A stretch of DNA of 64,000 nt from a bacterium. GTDB lineage: Bacteria > Chloroflexota > Dormibacteria > Aeolococcales > Bog-877. Shown piece by piece: positions 37,375-49,381 of the stretch (within the stretch, counting starts at the first letter, position 1; every line of letters begins with the position of its first letter). The stretch spans positions 1 to 64,000 of the forward strand of contig JAJYPP010000007.1 of the NCBI GenBank assembly GCA_021795235.1, written 5' to 3'. The notes under the pieces were generated by a model that worked only from the letters and a program-made list of their open reading frames with translations, made no database searches and was not told where the DNA came from. A program made the translations under genes and the position numbers.

Positions 37375-38157
37375 GTGACCCAAGCGAGTTGGATCGTCGC
37401 GATCGGAGACGAGGTCCTGTCCGGACACACCCTGGACACCAACTCCAACTGGTTGGCCGAGCGGCTGCGGGAGACGCCCTTCCCGGTCGCCAGGATCATC
37501 GTGGTTCCGGACCGTGACGCCGAGATCGAAGAGGTCGTGAGCGCGGCCATGGATCGGAGCGGCGTGGCGCGGATCTTCTGTTGCGGGGGGCTGGGCCCCA
37601 CCCCTGACGACCGCACCGTGCCGGCTCTGGCGCGGGCGTTGGGAGTCGCTCTGGTCGAGGACCCCGCCACCATGGACCGGATTCGGGTACGGGTGCGGCG
37701 CCTGCATGAGAAGGGGCGGGTTCCCAGTCCCGATCCCAACCCCGGCAATCGCAAGATGGCGCTGATCCCGGCGGGAGCGATGGTCCTTCGCAATCCCGTC
37801 GGCATGGCGCCGCCGCTGGCTATCCCGCTGCCCAGTGCCGCCGACCAGCGCTGGCTCCTGGTGCTCCCGGGAGTGCCCCGGGAGCTGCGCGTGATCGTCG
37901 ACCAGGAGATGATCCCGTCCTTCTGTGATGGAGGCCGGGCCGTCACCTACCTGGAGGCCCAGTTCCAGGGCGTGCCAGAATCGCAGTTCTTCGCCCTGCT
38001 CAGCCACCTCGCCGAAGCCCATCCGGCGGTTCGCTTCGGCTCATACCCGCAAGCTCAGCCTGGCACGGTCATCATCCGGGCCGGCTCGTCGGAGCCGACC
38101 GCGCTGGACCGCGCCATGGCGGAGTTGCTGGAGCGAGCCCCGAAACCCTCCCTCTAG
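37375..38157 (+). CDS. Molybdopterin-binding/CinA N-terminal-like protein (no amidase domain)
   Basis: [26 protein letters not shown]...[26 protein letters not shown]...[17 protein letters not shown] start. Confidence 0.85.
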   Translation: MTQASWIVAIGDEVLSGHTLDTNSNWLAERLRETPFPVARIIVVPDRDAEIEEVVSAAMDRSGVARIFCCGGLGPTPDDRTVPALARALGVALVEDPATMDRIRVRVRRLHEKGRVPSPDPNPGNRKMALIPAGAMVLRNPVGMAPPLAIPLPSAADQRWLLVLPGVPRELRVIVDQEMIPSFCDGGRAVTYLEAQFQGVPESQFFALLSHLAEAHPAVRFGSYPQAQPGTVIIRAGSSEPTALDRAMAELLERAPKPSL

Positions 38158-38480
38158 CGAGCCACCCGGTGGCTCTCAAAGCAGGCGCTGCAGTAGACGG
38201 GCCGGTCGTACTTGGGCTCGAACGGAACCTGCGTGAGGGTGCCGCAATCCGCGCAGACCACCTCATGCATCTGGCGCGGCGGCCGTGGCCCAGAGGATCC
38301 GTAACCTCCGCCCGAGCCCTGGCGGGAAGCCTTCGCCAGCTGTCGGCACGGCTGGCAGCGAGTGGGCTGGTTGACCAAGCCCTTGGACTGATAAAACTGT
38401 TGTTCCCCGGCCGTAAAGATGAATTCCGACCCGCACTCCCGGCAGGTCAGGGTGACGTCGACGAGGCTCAATCCGAGCAT
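38154..38480 (-). CDS. Small zinc-ribbon protein with four paired-Cys knuckles
   Basis: CRECGSEFIFTAGEQQFYQSKGLVNQPTRCQPCR...CADCGTLTQVPFEPKYDRPVYCSACF. Confidence 0.88.
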   Translation of the reverse strand: MLGLSLVDVTLTCRECGSEFIFTAGEQQFYQSKGLVNQPTRCQPCRQLAKASRQGSGGGYGSSGPRPPRQMHEVVCADCGTLTQVPFEPKYDRPVYCSACFESHRVAR

Positions 38481-38608
38481 CCTCCAACACGCAACTAGCC
38501 AGGACCACTCGGTCGTGCCTTGTATCGCCGCCCGGAACTGTCTGGCGGCCGGTACTATAGCAGGCCCAAAGTAAGGTTGGGCCGTTTGGCTCAAGAAAGG
38601 CCGCCAGC

Positions 38609-39448
38609 TCAGAAGGTGAAGAGGTCGATTCCACCCGCCACCGGCAGTTGGACGCCGGTCACGTAGGCGGCCTCGGTGCTGGCCAGATAGCAAACCGCGG
38701 CCGCCACGTCTTCCGGTTGGCCGGGGGCTCTCATCGCCGTCCGCAGCACCATTCGGTCCACCATTTCCGGAGGGGTGGTGCGGAAGGACTCGGTGGCGAT
38801 TATGCCCGCCACCACCGCGTTGCTGGTGATGCCGTGGCGCGCGCCTTCCAGGGCGAGCGATCTCATGAGTCCCAGGATTCCCGCTGATGTGGTGCTGGAG
38901 CTCGCCTGGCCGAAGCCGCCCGCCACCCCGGTGATGGAGGACATGAAGATCAATCGACCGAAGCTTTGGGCACGCATGTGCGGCCAGACCGCCTGGCTGC
39001 AGTTGTACGCTCCCGTCAGGTTCACCCGCAGGTCCCGCTCCCAGAGGTCAGGCGACTGGTCCATGATCTGGGCCACGTGATCGTGTGCGCCTGCGTTGTT
39101 GACCAGAATGTCCAGGTGGCCGAAGTTCTCCACGATCCGGTCCACGGCCTCGCGGACCACTTGGAAGTCGGTGACGTCGAGCTGCACCGCTTCGGCACGT
39201 CTGCCCATCTCGCGGATCTGTTTGGCGGTGCGCTCCGTGAAGACCACCCGGTCGGTCACCATGACTCTGGCCATCACGCTGTCACTGGCCGCCGCCACCT
39301 CCTCCAGATTGGGGTCGGACTCCACGAGCAGGTCGGCCACGACCACATCGCAACCGGCTCGCGCCAGCGCCAGGGCGTCAGCCCGCCCCAGCCCCCGCGA
39401 GGCGCCAGTTACCAGGGCCACTCGGCCGGTCAGATCGAACATGGACAT
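38609..39448 (-). CDS. Short-chain dehydrogenase/reductase (3-oxoacyl-ACP reductase-like)
   Basis: GRVALVTGASRGLGRADALALARAGCDVVVADL, DILVNNAG, SSTTSAGILGLMRSLALE. Confidence 0.92.
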   Translation of the reverse strand: MSMFDLTGRVALVTGASRGLGRADALALARAGCDVVVADLLVESDPNLEEVAAASDSVMARVMVTDRVVFTERTAKQIREMGRRAEAVQLDVTDFQVVREAVDRIVENFGHLDILVNNAGAHDHVAQIMDQSPDLWERDLRVNLTGAYNCSQAVWPHMRAQSFGRLIFMSSITGVAGGFGQASSSTTSAGILGLMRSLALEGARHGITSNAVVAGIIATESFRTTPPEMVDRMVLRTAMRAPGQPEDVAAAVCYLASTEAAYVTGVQLPVAGGIDLFTF

Positions 39449-39557
39449 CCTGGCAACCGAGTGTACCTGCCTTGACACCGTGGCCAGGCCACCCTTACGG
39501 TCCCCCTCAGCACATGTTTAGGCAGCAGGACCAGACCGGGATTCGCGGAGAGCCCGC

Positions 39558-40316
39558 TTGAGGCGGTGGCAGGCGTGGGTTCAGCCCCGGTTGGGCAGCT
39601 CACGGCTAGCCGGCCTAGCCGCGGTCACGGTGGTAGCGGGCACTCTGCTGGCGGGCTGCGGCCAGAACGGCGAGGCCTCAAAGTCCGGACCCCAGATCCT
39701 CAAGGATTCGGCCAGAGCGCTGATGTCCGCCCACTCCTATCGTCTCCAGGGGGTGGTCCCCGTCTCCGGCGGCTCGGGACGGTTCTCTTTCGATGTGGCA
39801 GGGGCCCACCTCGGAGCCGGCACGTTCACCTTGGGGTCGCTCACCTTCCAATTGGATGTCGTCAAGGGCACGGACTACGTCAAGAGCAAGACCCTGTGGG
39901 CGCATGCGGATGGGGGCGCCCTCCAGGGCGTGCTGGCGAACAAGTGGGTGTCGATCCCGGCAGCCAACTCCTTTGCTCAGGCCTTGACCTCAGGGCTGGC
40001 AGTTCTGACCTCGGCCAAGCAGGAGGCGGCAGCGATTCTCAAGGGGGAAGCCAAGGCCACCCGTGGTCCCACGAGCACCTTCGATGGCCAGGGCGTGGTC
40101 CAAGTGACTGAGGGCGCTGGAACTGCGACGAGCAAGGTCCTGGTCGCCACCAGCGGGACCCCCTACCCGCTGCGAGTAGTTGGCCAGGGCAAGGACTACC
40201 TCAACCTCTCCAACTTCAACCAGAGTTTCGCGGTCAGTGCTCCTCGTGGGTCCGTGAGCCTGCTCCAGGTGATCGCGGGACTGAATGCGGGGTTCGGTTC
40301 CGGCACGCGGAATTAG
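39558..40316 (+). CDS. Lipoprotein (LppX/LprG-like candidate)
   Basis: Lipobox TLLAGCGQNG after a TM segment; SFDVAGAHLGAGTFTLGSLTFQLDVVKGTDYVKSKTLWA...KWVSIPA. Confidence 0.7.
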   Translation: MRRWQAWVQPRLGSSRLAGLAAVTVVAGTLLAGCGQNGEASKSGPQILKDSARALMSAHSYRLQGVVPVSGGSGRFSFDVAGAHLGAGTFTLGSLTFQLDVVKGTDYVKSKTLWAHADGGALQGVLANKWVSIPAANSFAQALTSGLAVLTSAKQEAAAILKGEAKATRGPTSTFDGQGVVQVTEGAGTATSKVLVATSGTPYPLRVVGQGKDYLNLSNFNQSFAVSAPRGSVSLLQVIAGLNAGFGSGTRN

Positions 40317-40326
40317 GAGCTTCCGA

Positions 40327-40749
40327 TTAGCCCAGGCGGCGGAGTTCTAGGGCGGCCTTGCTCAGCACCCTCTCACCGGACTCCGCCGCCGCGTCTAGTT
40401 CCACCACCATCGCACCGGGTCCGGACTCGGCCACCCGAGGCTGTCCCGAGACGAGCTGACCGGAGGGCACCGGCGCGGCGAAGCGACAGGTCACGCGCTG
40501 GGTCCAGGCCCACCTGCCCGCCCACAGTTCGATCTCGGCGCAGGCGGCGCCGAGGGTCAGCAGGCCGTGAGCTATCGTCGATGGGAGTCCCGCTGCCCTA
40601 GCGAAGGTCTGGTCCAGGTGGATCGGGTTGTGGTCGCCAGAGGCATCGGCGTAGGCGTTGATCCGCTCCTGGGTCAGGCGCTGGTGTAGGGGCGGCACCT
40701 CGACCCCCTCCCGCAGGGGGAACTCGTCCACGCCCGCTTGGTCGCTCAC
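40327..40749 (-). CDS. MaoC-like (R)-enoyl hydratase (HadB-like)
   Basis: LTQERINAYADASGDHNPIHLDQTFARAAGLPSTIAHGLLTLG. Confidence 0.88.
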   Translation of the reverse strand: MSDQAGVDEFPLREGVEVPPLHQRLTQERINAYADASGDHNPIHLDQTFARAAGLPSTIAHGLLTLGAACAEIELWAGRWAWTQRVTCRFAAPVPSGQLVSGQPRVAESGPGAMVVELDAAAESGERVLSKAALELRRLG

Positions 40750-41231
40750 TGGGCCCCTCGGACCAGGAACAGGCTCCGGGAATGCGCCACCTCAGTTCCA
40801 TCGGCTGTGCTCCCGTCGCAGACCAGCTCCACGAAGACCATCCCACGGCGCTCCTCGGCGCGGGAGATCCGCCCCTTGGGGCTTAGCCGCTCATCGAAAT
40901 CGAGCGGCCTCTCGAACCAGAACTCCTGCTCGCCGTGCAGCAGCCGGGGGAGATCGAGACCGACTTCAGGGTCCGAAAACAGAAGTGGAACGATTGGCCA
41001 CAGCAGGTAGACCGACGCGAAGCAGGCGAGCGGGCGGGGAGGGTCCGGCACGCCGACCGTTCCCGTCACCGCAGCCAGGTAGGCACGATGGCGGTTCCGG
41101 TCCAACTCTTGCCAATCGGCCGCGTATGTCCTGCCGAGGCAGGCGGGGTTGAATCCCATGGAAGGGTCAAATATAAGCGCCTCCAGCCACGCTTCGCCGC
41201 TGATCCAGGTGGCGACGTGGGCTCGCAGCAC
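40746..41231 (-). CDS. FAS1-like/MaoC N-terminal dehydratase domain protein (HadA/HadC-like)
   Basis: NPACLGRTYAADWQELDRNRHRAYLAAVTG...LLHGEQEFWFERPLDFDERLSPKGRISRAEERRGMVFVELV; 4-bp overlap with the HadB-like gene. Confidence 0.82.
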   Translation of the reverse strand: MLRAHVATWISGEAWLEALIFDPSMGFNPACLGRTYAADWQELDRNRHRAYLAAVTGTVGVPDPPRPLACFASVYLLWPIVPLLFSDPEVGLDLPRLLHGEQEFWFERPLDFDERLSPKGRISRAEERRGMVFVELVCDGSTADGTEVAHSRSLFLVRGAQ

Positions 41232-42009
41232 CCCGGACTAAGCAGGTGGCCAATAGTCTTGTCAGCTTGGCTGGGGGGTAACGCTCACTGCGAGGTGGCC
41301 GTGCCCTGCCCAAGTGTGGTGCCCCACGGATAACCACCGCACACATCTGTTCTGTTTCGGCTGTGCTGACTGCATGTGCCCAGTGCCGCCATCGTCACCA
41401 ACTCGCTGCGGTGATGGCGGCCTCCGTCTTACTGCTTCGCATTCCCCGGGCGCTGCCTGGGGCTCAGAAGCTGCCAGGCTCGTCCTGGCCCAGATCCCAG
41501 GGCTTCAAGTAGCCCTGGCCGAGTCAAGTGCTGCTCCGCCAGAACGTCTCCGCAGACGTCGCGACGGGAGGGTACAGGCCAGTGCCAGATGGCGCCGGGC
41601 TGCTCGGCAAAGTGCCGGGTCTGCACCGCCGACCACTCCGGATGAGCTCCCAACGGCACTCGCCCGAGGGGACCACGCCGGCGCATCGGTGGTGCGTGCC
41701 GGACCTGACCAGCGTCTTGCCCAAGGACAAGACTTATGGCCAGGTGCTTAGCTGGGTTCAGGTGGCGCCGTGGGCTCAGTCACGCTCGGGTCCTGGCCTT
41801 GTGGCTCGCGACCTTTCGCTCTCCCGGTTCCGGGATCGCTGCGCCTCCGAGCTGTACGGGCGGGAAGACGGACCATGGCCGCCCCCTCGGCCGGGCGAAC
41901 TCTGCCATGGGCGTCGGACCCTACCGTCCCGCTGCCGCGAGCTCCCTGCGGGTCGACGTGGGGATGGCTGGGCGCTCGGCTTTGACACCCCCACCCGGCC
42001 TCTGCTAGG

Positions 42010-42978
42010 GTGACCGGGACGAGCGCCGCCATGGAGTCCGGGGCGGTGCTCTTAGCAGCAGGCAGCTTGGGGAGAAGCTACTTGCACGATCGAAGCTTGC
42101 GTCTTACCCATGCCGCGGTGATCGCAGTCGCCTGCGGTCTGCTGGCCGTTGGGGTCATCTCGGGAGCGCCGACCGGGATCCAGGCTTACGCTCAGGCGGC
42201 CGGCTATTGGCCGCCACCCGCCTCGTTTCAAGCCGGGCAGTACTACGACAAGCCGGCGGCCGTGCCGGGAAGCATTCCAGTTCTGCCAGCCCCGCTGGTG
42301 ACGGCTGCTCCGGGAGCCACGCTGGCCACCCTGGGGGCCGAATACCATACCCCTCCCGGGGAGCTGGCGTGGGCGAATCAGGTGCCGGTGGGTCAGGCTA
42401 TCAATGCGGGTCAGCCCATTCTGGTGCCTCCTCCAGGGCCCACCGTCCTGGTGCGCGTGCTCGCTGGCGAGACCTTGGCGTCATTCGCGACGCGCTTCCA
42501 CGTACTCGCCGCAGTGGTTCTCAACTACAACAATCTGAGCAACGGGGGCCGGCTCACCCCTGGCACATTCCTGCTCATGCCCAAGGCCGCTTCTCCATCC
42601 TCTTTGCCTGCATCCGACTTCTTGCCCCTTCAGCAGGGGTTTCCGGAGGTGGTTCCCAGCCACCCCGCAGCGGTTGACCCTTTCCCCTGGGGCCAGTGCA
42701 CCTACTGGGTCGCATCCCAGCGGTACGTTCCCTGGAATGGCAATGCCATTCAGTGGTGGTCTGCCGCTCAGAGCTATGGAGTTCCCGAGGGCCAGGTGCC
42801 GGTGGTGGGTGCGATCGCCGTCTTCGGGGGCTCCTACTACGGGCACGTCGCCTTTGTGACCAAGGTGCTACCCAATGGCGATTGGCAGCAGAGCGAGATG
42901 AATGTGTTTGGCGTGGGCGTGGTCGACACTCGCACCCTGGCTCCTGGGCAGGATGCCTTGGTGGGCTTCATCTACTGA
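42010..42978 (+). CDS. Secreted/anchored LysM + CHAP-domain peptidoglycan hydrolase
   Basis: LysM-like repeats (GATLATLGAEYHTPPGELAWANQVPVGQAINAGQPILVPPPG; VLAGETLASFATRFHVLAAVVLNYNNLSNGGRLTPGTFLLMP) and CHAP motif PFPWGQCTYWVASQRYVPWNGNAIQWWSAAQSYG...YGHVAFVTKV. Confidence 0.9.
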   Translation: MTGTSAAMESGAVLLAAGSLGRSYLHDRSLRLTHAAVIAVACGLLAVGVISGAPTGIQAYAQAAGYWPPPASFQAGQYYDKPAAVPGSIPVLPAPLVTAAPGATLATLGAEYHTPPGELAWANQVPVGQAINAGQPILVPPPGPTVLVRVLAGETLASFATRFHVLAAVVLNYNNLSNGGRLTPGTFLLMPKAASPSSLPASDFLPLQQGFPEVVPSHPAAVDPFPWGQCTYWVASQRYVPWNGNAIQWWSAAQSYGVPEGQVPVVGAIAVFGGSYYGHVAFVTKVLPNGDWQQSEMNVFGVGVVDTRTLAPGQDALVGFIY

Positions 42979-43219
42979 CGGGCCCGGGCTCCAGTGGGAC
43001 TGCCAGTCCGAGGAGTCCACGCCCGTTCCGGGTACGGTGCCGTCGGCAGCCGGGTCGGCACCAACCTCTGCGTCCTGAGGTGGGCGTGGGCATCAGCCGA
43101 GCGTGGGACCCAGGAGTGGCGGTGGCGTGCGGCTCTCCGGAGTCCGGAGTTGGATTCCGGAACCCAGCCAGGCGCCGAGCCGTTGCAATTGAGGTGAGTG
43201 CCGTGCTGGCTTCCCGGCC

Positions 43220-44437
43220 ATGAGCCGTAGATCGTCACCCCTGAAGTGGCTCAAGCTGATCATCCCTGCCGTGTTGGTGATCATCGGGCTGACCGGTGTT
43301 GGCCAATATCTTCGGCCCATCCCGTCCATCCGGCTGGTGGGCGCCTTCTCCTCGACCATCCGCATACCCGGCCGGCTGCCCGCCCTGCCCTGGCCGACGA
43401 CCGGAGAGGCCACGGTGGCCGTCGAGGGCGTCGGCAGCCTGGGAAGCTTCGGGGGCAATCAGCCGGAGGCGATAGGGTCCGTCGCCAAGGTCATGACCGC
43501 TCTGCTGATCCTGAAGGCCCACCCCCTTGCGGTGGGAGAGGCTGGCCCCGAGATCACGGTGACTCCGCAAGACGTTGCCACGTACCTGGCCGACAAGGCC
43601 CAAGTGCAGTCGGTGGTGGCGGTGGCGGCCGGCGAGCGACTTAGCGAGCTGCAGGCGCTGCAGGCGATGCTGATACCTTCAGGCAACAACATCGCGGCGC
43701 TTCTGGCACAGTGGGATGCGGGGACCCAGGCGGCCTTTGTAACTCAGATGAACGCCGAGGCGCTCCGGCTGGGCCTGCACCACACTCACTACGCCGATGC
43801 CAGTGGCCTTTCCGCGGCTACCCTCAGCGATGCTGCCGACCAGACCCGGCTGGCCGAGGTCGCCATGGCCAACCCCGTCTTCTCGAGCATCGTCGCACTG
43901 CCCCAGGTCACCCTGCCCGTGGCGGGGCTGACCTACAACGTCAACTCAGAAGTGACCCACGACGGATTCATCGGAATCAAGACTGGGTCCACTGGTGCGG
44001 CCGGCGGCTGCTTTGTCTTCGCGGCCCAGCGCAAGGTTGGAGTGGCGGACGTCACCGTGGTAGGGGCGGTGCTGGGGCAGGGCGGAGTCAGTGAGTTGAC
44101 CACCGCGATCGGCGAAGCCGTCGCGTTGGTCAACGCGACCTTCTCGGCGTTGACCCCCTACACCGTCGTGCCCAGGGATGGACAGATCGCGTCCCTGGTC
44201 CAGCCCTGGTCGGCGGCAGTTCCGATCGCGGCGCCCACTTCCATGACCGTGGTGGGGTGGCCCGGCCTCAAGCTGCGCACCACCTTGACCGCGCGCCCGC
44301 TCAGCGACAGAGTGACGCCGGGCCAGATCGTGGGGGAGTTCCGCCTTGACTCTGGCTCGTCCACCAACACGGTGGTGCTGCGCGCGCCCGCAACCATTCC
44401 GGCCCCCTCGATCCGTTGGCGACTGACCCGGCTCTAA
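43220..44437 (+). CDS. D-alanyl-D-alanine carboxypeptidase (S11)
   Basis: SVAKVMTALLIL (SxxK), PSGNNIAALLAQWDAG (SxN), GIKTGSTGAAGGCFVF (KTG). Confidence 0.92.
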   Translation: MSRRSSPLKWLKLIIPAVLVIIGLTGVGQYLRPIPSIRLVGAFSSTIRIPGRLPALPWPTTGEATVAVEGVGSLGSFGGNQPEAIGSVAKVMTALLILKAHPLAVGEAGPEITVTPQDVATYLADKAQVQSVVAVAAGERLSELQALQAMLIPSGNNIAALLAQWDAGTQAAFVTQMNAEALRLGLHHTHYADASGLSAATLSDAADQTRLAEVAMANPVFSSIVALPQVTLPVAGLTYNVNSEVTHDGFIGIKTGSTGAAGGCFVFAAQRKVGVADVTVVGAVLGQGGVSELTTAIGEAVALVNATFSALTPYTVVPRDGQIASLVQPWSAAVPIAAPTSMTVVGWPGLKLRTTLTARPLSDRVTPGQIVGEFRLDSGSSTNTVVLRAPATIPAPSIRWRLTRL

Positions 44438-44485
44438 CAGCCCGTAGTTGCCATCCAGCTCCCGCCCGGGCCTGGGTCGGAGGTC

Positions 44486-45180
44486 TCAACCCGCGAAGCG
44501 GTAGCCGATCCCCGGCACGGAGTGGATGTAGGTCGGGTGCTCCGCGTTGGGCTCGATCTTGCGCCGGAGCCGGTAGACGTGGGCGTCGACAGTGCGGGTC
44601 TCGATCTCCACCTCATATCCCCAAACTCGTCGGAGCAACTCCGCTCGGCTCATCACCTGGCCGGGCTTGCTGGCGAGTAGCGCCAGCAAGTTGAACTCCG
44701 TCAGGGTGAGTTGGACCTCCTGTTCATCGTGGTACACCTGCCGGCGGCGGAGGTCGATACTGAGTCCGGGGAATTCAAACCTTTCCTTGACCAGCTCGCT
44801 GGGAACTGAATCGGCCCGGCGCAGGTGGGCCCCTATCCGGGCGACCAGCTCACGAACCTCGAAGGGCTTGACCACGTAGTCATCGGCTCCCAGCTCGAGC
44901 CCGACCACCACATCGATGGTGTCGCTCTTGGCTGTGAGCATGATGATCGGGATCTTGTGGCCATCAGCTCGGAGCTTCCGGCAGACATCGAGTCCGGACA
45001 TCCCGGGCAGGTTGATGTCCAGCAGGACCAAGTCGGGAGCGCTCTCGAGCACTGCCTCCAACCCCTCCGGGCCGCTGGTCGCTTCCAGCACGTTGTAATG
45101 CTGGGGCTCGCAGGCGAGCCGGATGATGTCTCTGGTGCCAGAGTCGTCCTCGACCGTGAGGATGGTCTTGTTGCCCCCGC

Positions 45181-45184
<4 letters not shown>
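44486..45184 (-). CDS. OmpR-family response regulator
   Basis: ILTVEDDSGTRDIIRLACEPQ...LVLLDINLPGMSGLDVCRKLR...LGADDYVVKPFEVREL...RVWGYEVEIETRTVDAHVYRLRRKIEP. Confidence 0.95.
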
Positions 45185-46842
<1,658 letters not shown>

Positions 46843-46970
46843 GGGCTTCGGATTATAGGTCTCGCCACTCTCCGGGAGTGAGTTCGACCCCGAGAGCCCC
46901 GGAGGAGCTGGTGGTCTCCCGGCAGCCAGGGATCGCCTTCTGGGAGTGTCGCTGGAGGCTGGCTTGGAGG

Positions 46971-48023
46971 TCAGCAGCTCCAGCTCCCGGTTATGACGAA
47001 GGAGGCTCCGGTGCGGTTCATGAAGCGGATGGCCATGAGCCCTGAGGAGAGTCCCGGATTGAGGCGAAAGTCGCCGCCGACCGCGGCCCAGCTTGAGCTG
47101 GGTATCTCCCCGGGCGAGGCAGGGGCGGCGTCGCGCACTACCTCTGCGGTCGCCCAGTCGGCCTGCCGGGGCAGGCTCTGGGCGGTGAAACTGGGGTAGT
47201 ACTGTCCCGCTCCCTGGTACTGCTGGAGCTGCACGTCGAGGATGTAATGGTGACCGTCCACGTCCACCACCATGGCGAGGTTGAAGTGGCCTCCCGAGGC
47301 AGTTCGGAAGACACCGCAATTGGGCGCCTGCGCCACCAGATCCGGGCCAGGCACGTCTGATGGGCCCACGTGTCCAGCCAGAACCCCACTCACAGTGAGG
47401 TCCTGGTACGCGTTTATCGCACCCGTGGCCCGACTGGCCCCGTACCCGGCGCCCGCGGGCGCACAGGTCCAAGCTCCGGAGATCTGCTCTGTGGGGGGCA
47501 CACTGCGGCTGGCTGACCGGCCGAATGAGACCGTGAGCGCCCCCCCGCGGCCACCGGCGGCAATCGTTACTGACCCGGCGTCAGCACTGCCGTAAGCGCC
47601 GAGTCGGGCGGCGGCGATGTTGGTAGCGGAGCCGGCCGCCGACTCGACCAGATATTGACCGGGGCCGTTGTACATGGGGAGCTGAATGGTCAGGGTTACG
47701 GGCTTGCCTGGGACCGAGAGTTGGACCGTGGCAAGGTAGCCCTGACCCGGGTAGACGCCGCACTGCACGGCGTAGCCGGAGACCGCTTTCGCGGACAGGC
47801 GGCCTTTCAGGGAGAGCGCCTCGGCCAACCGCGCCCCCCGCGGCAAGGGGGCGGCTGCCAGCTGACCCGGAGCAGCGGTTGGGGTTGCCGTCTGATGGGC
47901 GGCCGGCGCCCTGCGCCTACGCAGGGTCAGATGGGCAGGGACGCTCCCGCAACCCGTGAGGGCGACCAAGCACGCGACCCCGGACACGAGGCTGGCGGCC
48001 AGGAGGCGAAGTTGGTGCGGCAT
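46971..48023 (-). CDS. Lipoprotein with two homologous tandem domains, unknown function
   Basis: Lipobox VALTGCGS; repeat 1 QCGVYPGQGYLATVQLSVPGKPVTLTIQLPMYNGPGQYLVES...SGAWTC; repeat 2 NCGVFRTASGGHFNLAMVVDVDGHHYILDVQLQQYQGAGQYYPS...TGSWSC. Confidence 0.75.
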   Translation of the reverse strand: MPHQLRLLAASLVSGVACLVALTGCGSVPAHLTLRRRRAPAAHQTATPTAAPGQLAAAPLPRGARLAEALSLKGRLSAKAVSGYAVQCGVYPGQGYLATVQLSVPGKPVTLTIQLPMYNGPGQYLVESAAGSATNIAAARLGAYGSADAGSVTIAAGGRGGALTVSFGRSASRSVPPTEQISGAWTCAPAGAGYGASRATGAINAYQDLTVSGVLAGHVGPSDVPGPDLVAQAPNCGVFRTASGGHFNLAMVVDVDGHHYILDVQLQQYQGAGQYYPSFTAQSLPRQADWATAEVVRDAAPASPGEIPSSSWAAVGGDFRLNPGLSSGLMAIRFMNRTGASFVITGSWSC

Positions 48024-48922
48024 TACGACCGGGCCGCTTCGCCCTGGAGAGGACGTTGAGAAGCTAGGGGCATGGCCTGACTGCACGGTACGCCTCTTCA
48101 CCCCTAACTTTCAAGTAGCGTCCCATGGGGGCGGAGGGAGCGGGCGGTCTCCAATCGTTCTTCGGTGCTGGTCGCGAGCCGCGGCCAAAGGCAGCTACGA
48201 CTGTTCCAACAACCGCTGGCGGCCTCGACACTCGGCGAGCCGGCCCCTGGCATTCAGGGCCGCAACCGGGAGCCAGAAGCCAGGGTGCGCAAGCCGGCCA
48301 GCCAGGCCTCCGCACTCTGGCGCGGGTTTGTAGCTCACCACTCGGACATGCGGCAGGAGGTCTGCGGCGGCTACGAGCTGGAACGGTGTCAAGCGGAGTC
48401 AGAGGGGACGCCAGGATGGCTCCTGGGGGCAGCAGCAGGGCTCGCGAAACGGGGATGCAGGGCGAACCGCTCGGCACTGTCCCGGAAGAGGGCCTCCTGC
48501 GGCAGGCCCGGATCGTGGGCCGATGCTCTGCGACCTGCTCGAAGAGGCTCGGTCAATACGAACTCCCTGGCGGCATGGAGGGGGAAGCCGCTCGCTCATG
48601 GGCGGCGTGCCCCGCCACTCTGCTATGAGATGGTCCACGGTCGAGCCGGTGTTGAGCGCCACTGTAGATCAGGATCGGGGAGCAGGTAGGCGCCACTGAC
48701 GGCTGGGCCGTGGTTGGCGGTGGCACCAACTCGGCTACTGGACGATTGCGGTCGGTCGTCAAGAGGCGCACGCTCAGCGCTGCTGGGCGCCTTCCAAGCT
48801 CGCGGGGATCCTGCTCTGGCTTCCACCAGAGCGGGATTCACTCATCTGTCCACCCCATCCCCGCCCCGCCCGATTCGCTATCCTGAATTTGGGAGTGCAT
48901 GGGTCCAGGTGGGCCCCTCGAT

Positions 48923-48996
48923 CTTCAAAATCGATGGGGGGCGCGACATCGCGTCCCCGGAGGGATCGTTCCCCTCGCCTCCCGCCAATTCAAAAT
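48923..48996 (+). repeat. Dispersed structured repeat, copy A (core only)
   Basis: CTTCAAAATCGATGGGGGGCGCGACATCGCGTCCCCGGAGGGATCGTTCCCCTCGCCTCCCGCCAATTCAAAAT; homologous to copies at 54197 and 58839. Confidence 0.88.
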
Positions 48997-49049
48997 TGGC
49001 CTGCTCCGGTGGCTCTAGGAGCTTTCTCTGCTGCTCGGAGAGAGGGGTT

Positions 49050-49073
49050 TGACGGCAACGCTGACGGCAACGG
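49050..49073 (+). repeat. 12-bp direct repeat TGACGGCAACGC x2
   Basis: TGACGGCAACGC TGACGGCAACGG; same 12-mer family as 54059-54094. Confidence 0.85.
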
Positions 49074-49381
49074 GAGTCGGCGCCGCCAGAGCATGTCCCG
49101 CCTTCTTCCGGAGGTCACGGGCGGTCGCTGAGGAAGGCCATCCAACGGCCTCGGGCCCGAGCCGACCAGCCCCCACTGTCCGCAGGTTCACACCTTGGTT
49201 GACATGGGCGATCGGATCGCTTGGGGGTCCGCCTGGACGCCCCCCTCCAAGGCGAGATCATGTTGTTCGACCCAGCCAGGAGCGAGCACGCAAGTCACAT
49301 TGGACTCCGTCGGGCGGAGTCCGGTCGAGCGGGTCGGACGAGGTGGAAAACCCTGTCAGTGAGGCGGCTCGGCCGTTTGCC

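Noticed and set aside
36096-37517. 473-aa plus-strand ORF
   Set aside because: Antisense of hppA with Asp/Gln/His-rich composition.
41232-42009. Several short ORFs before the LysM-CHAP gene
   Set aside because: All overlap each other on both strands without motifs; the segment looks like an intergenic region with a TTGACA-type promoter near 41980.
48060-48890. Overlapping ORFs between the lipoprotein and repeat copy A
   Set aside because: No frame has recognisable motifs; probably non-coding island border.
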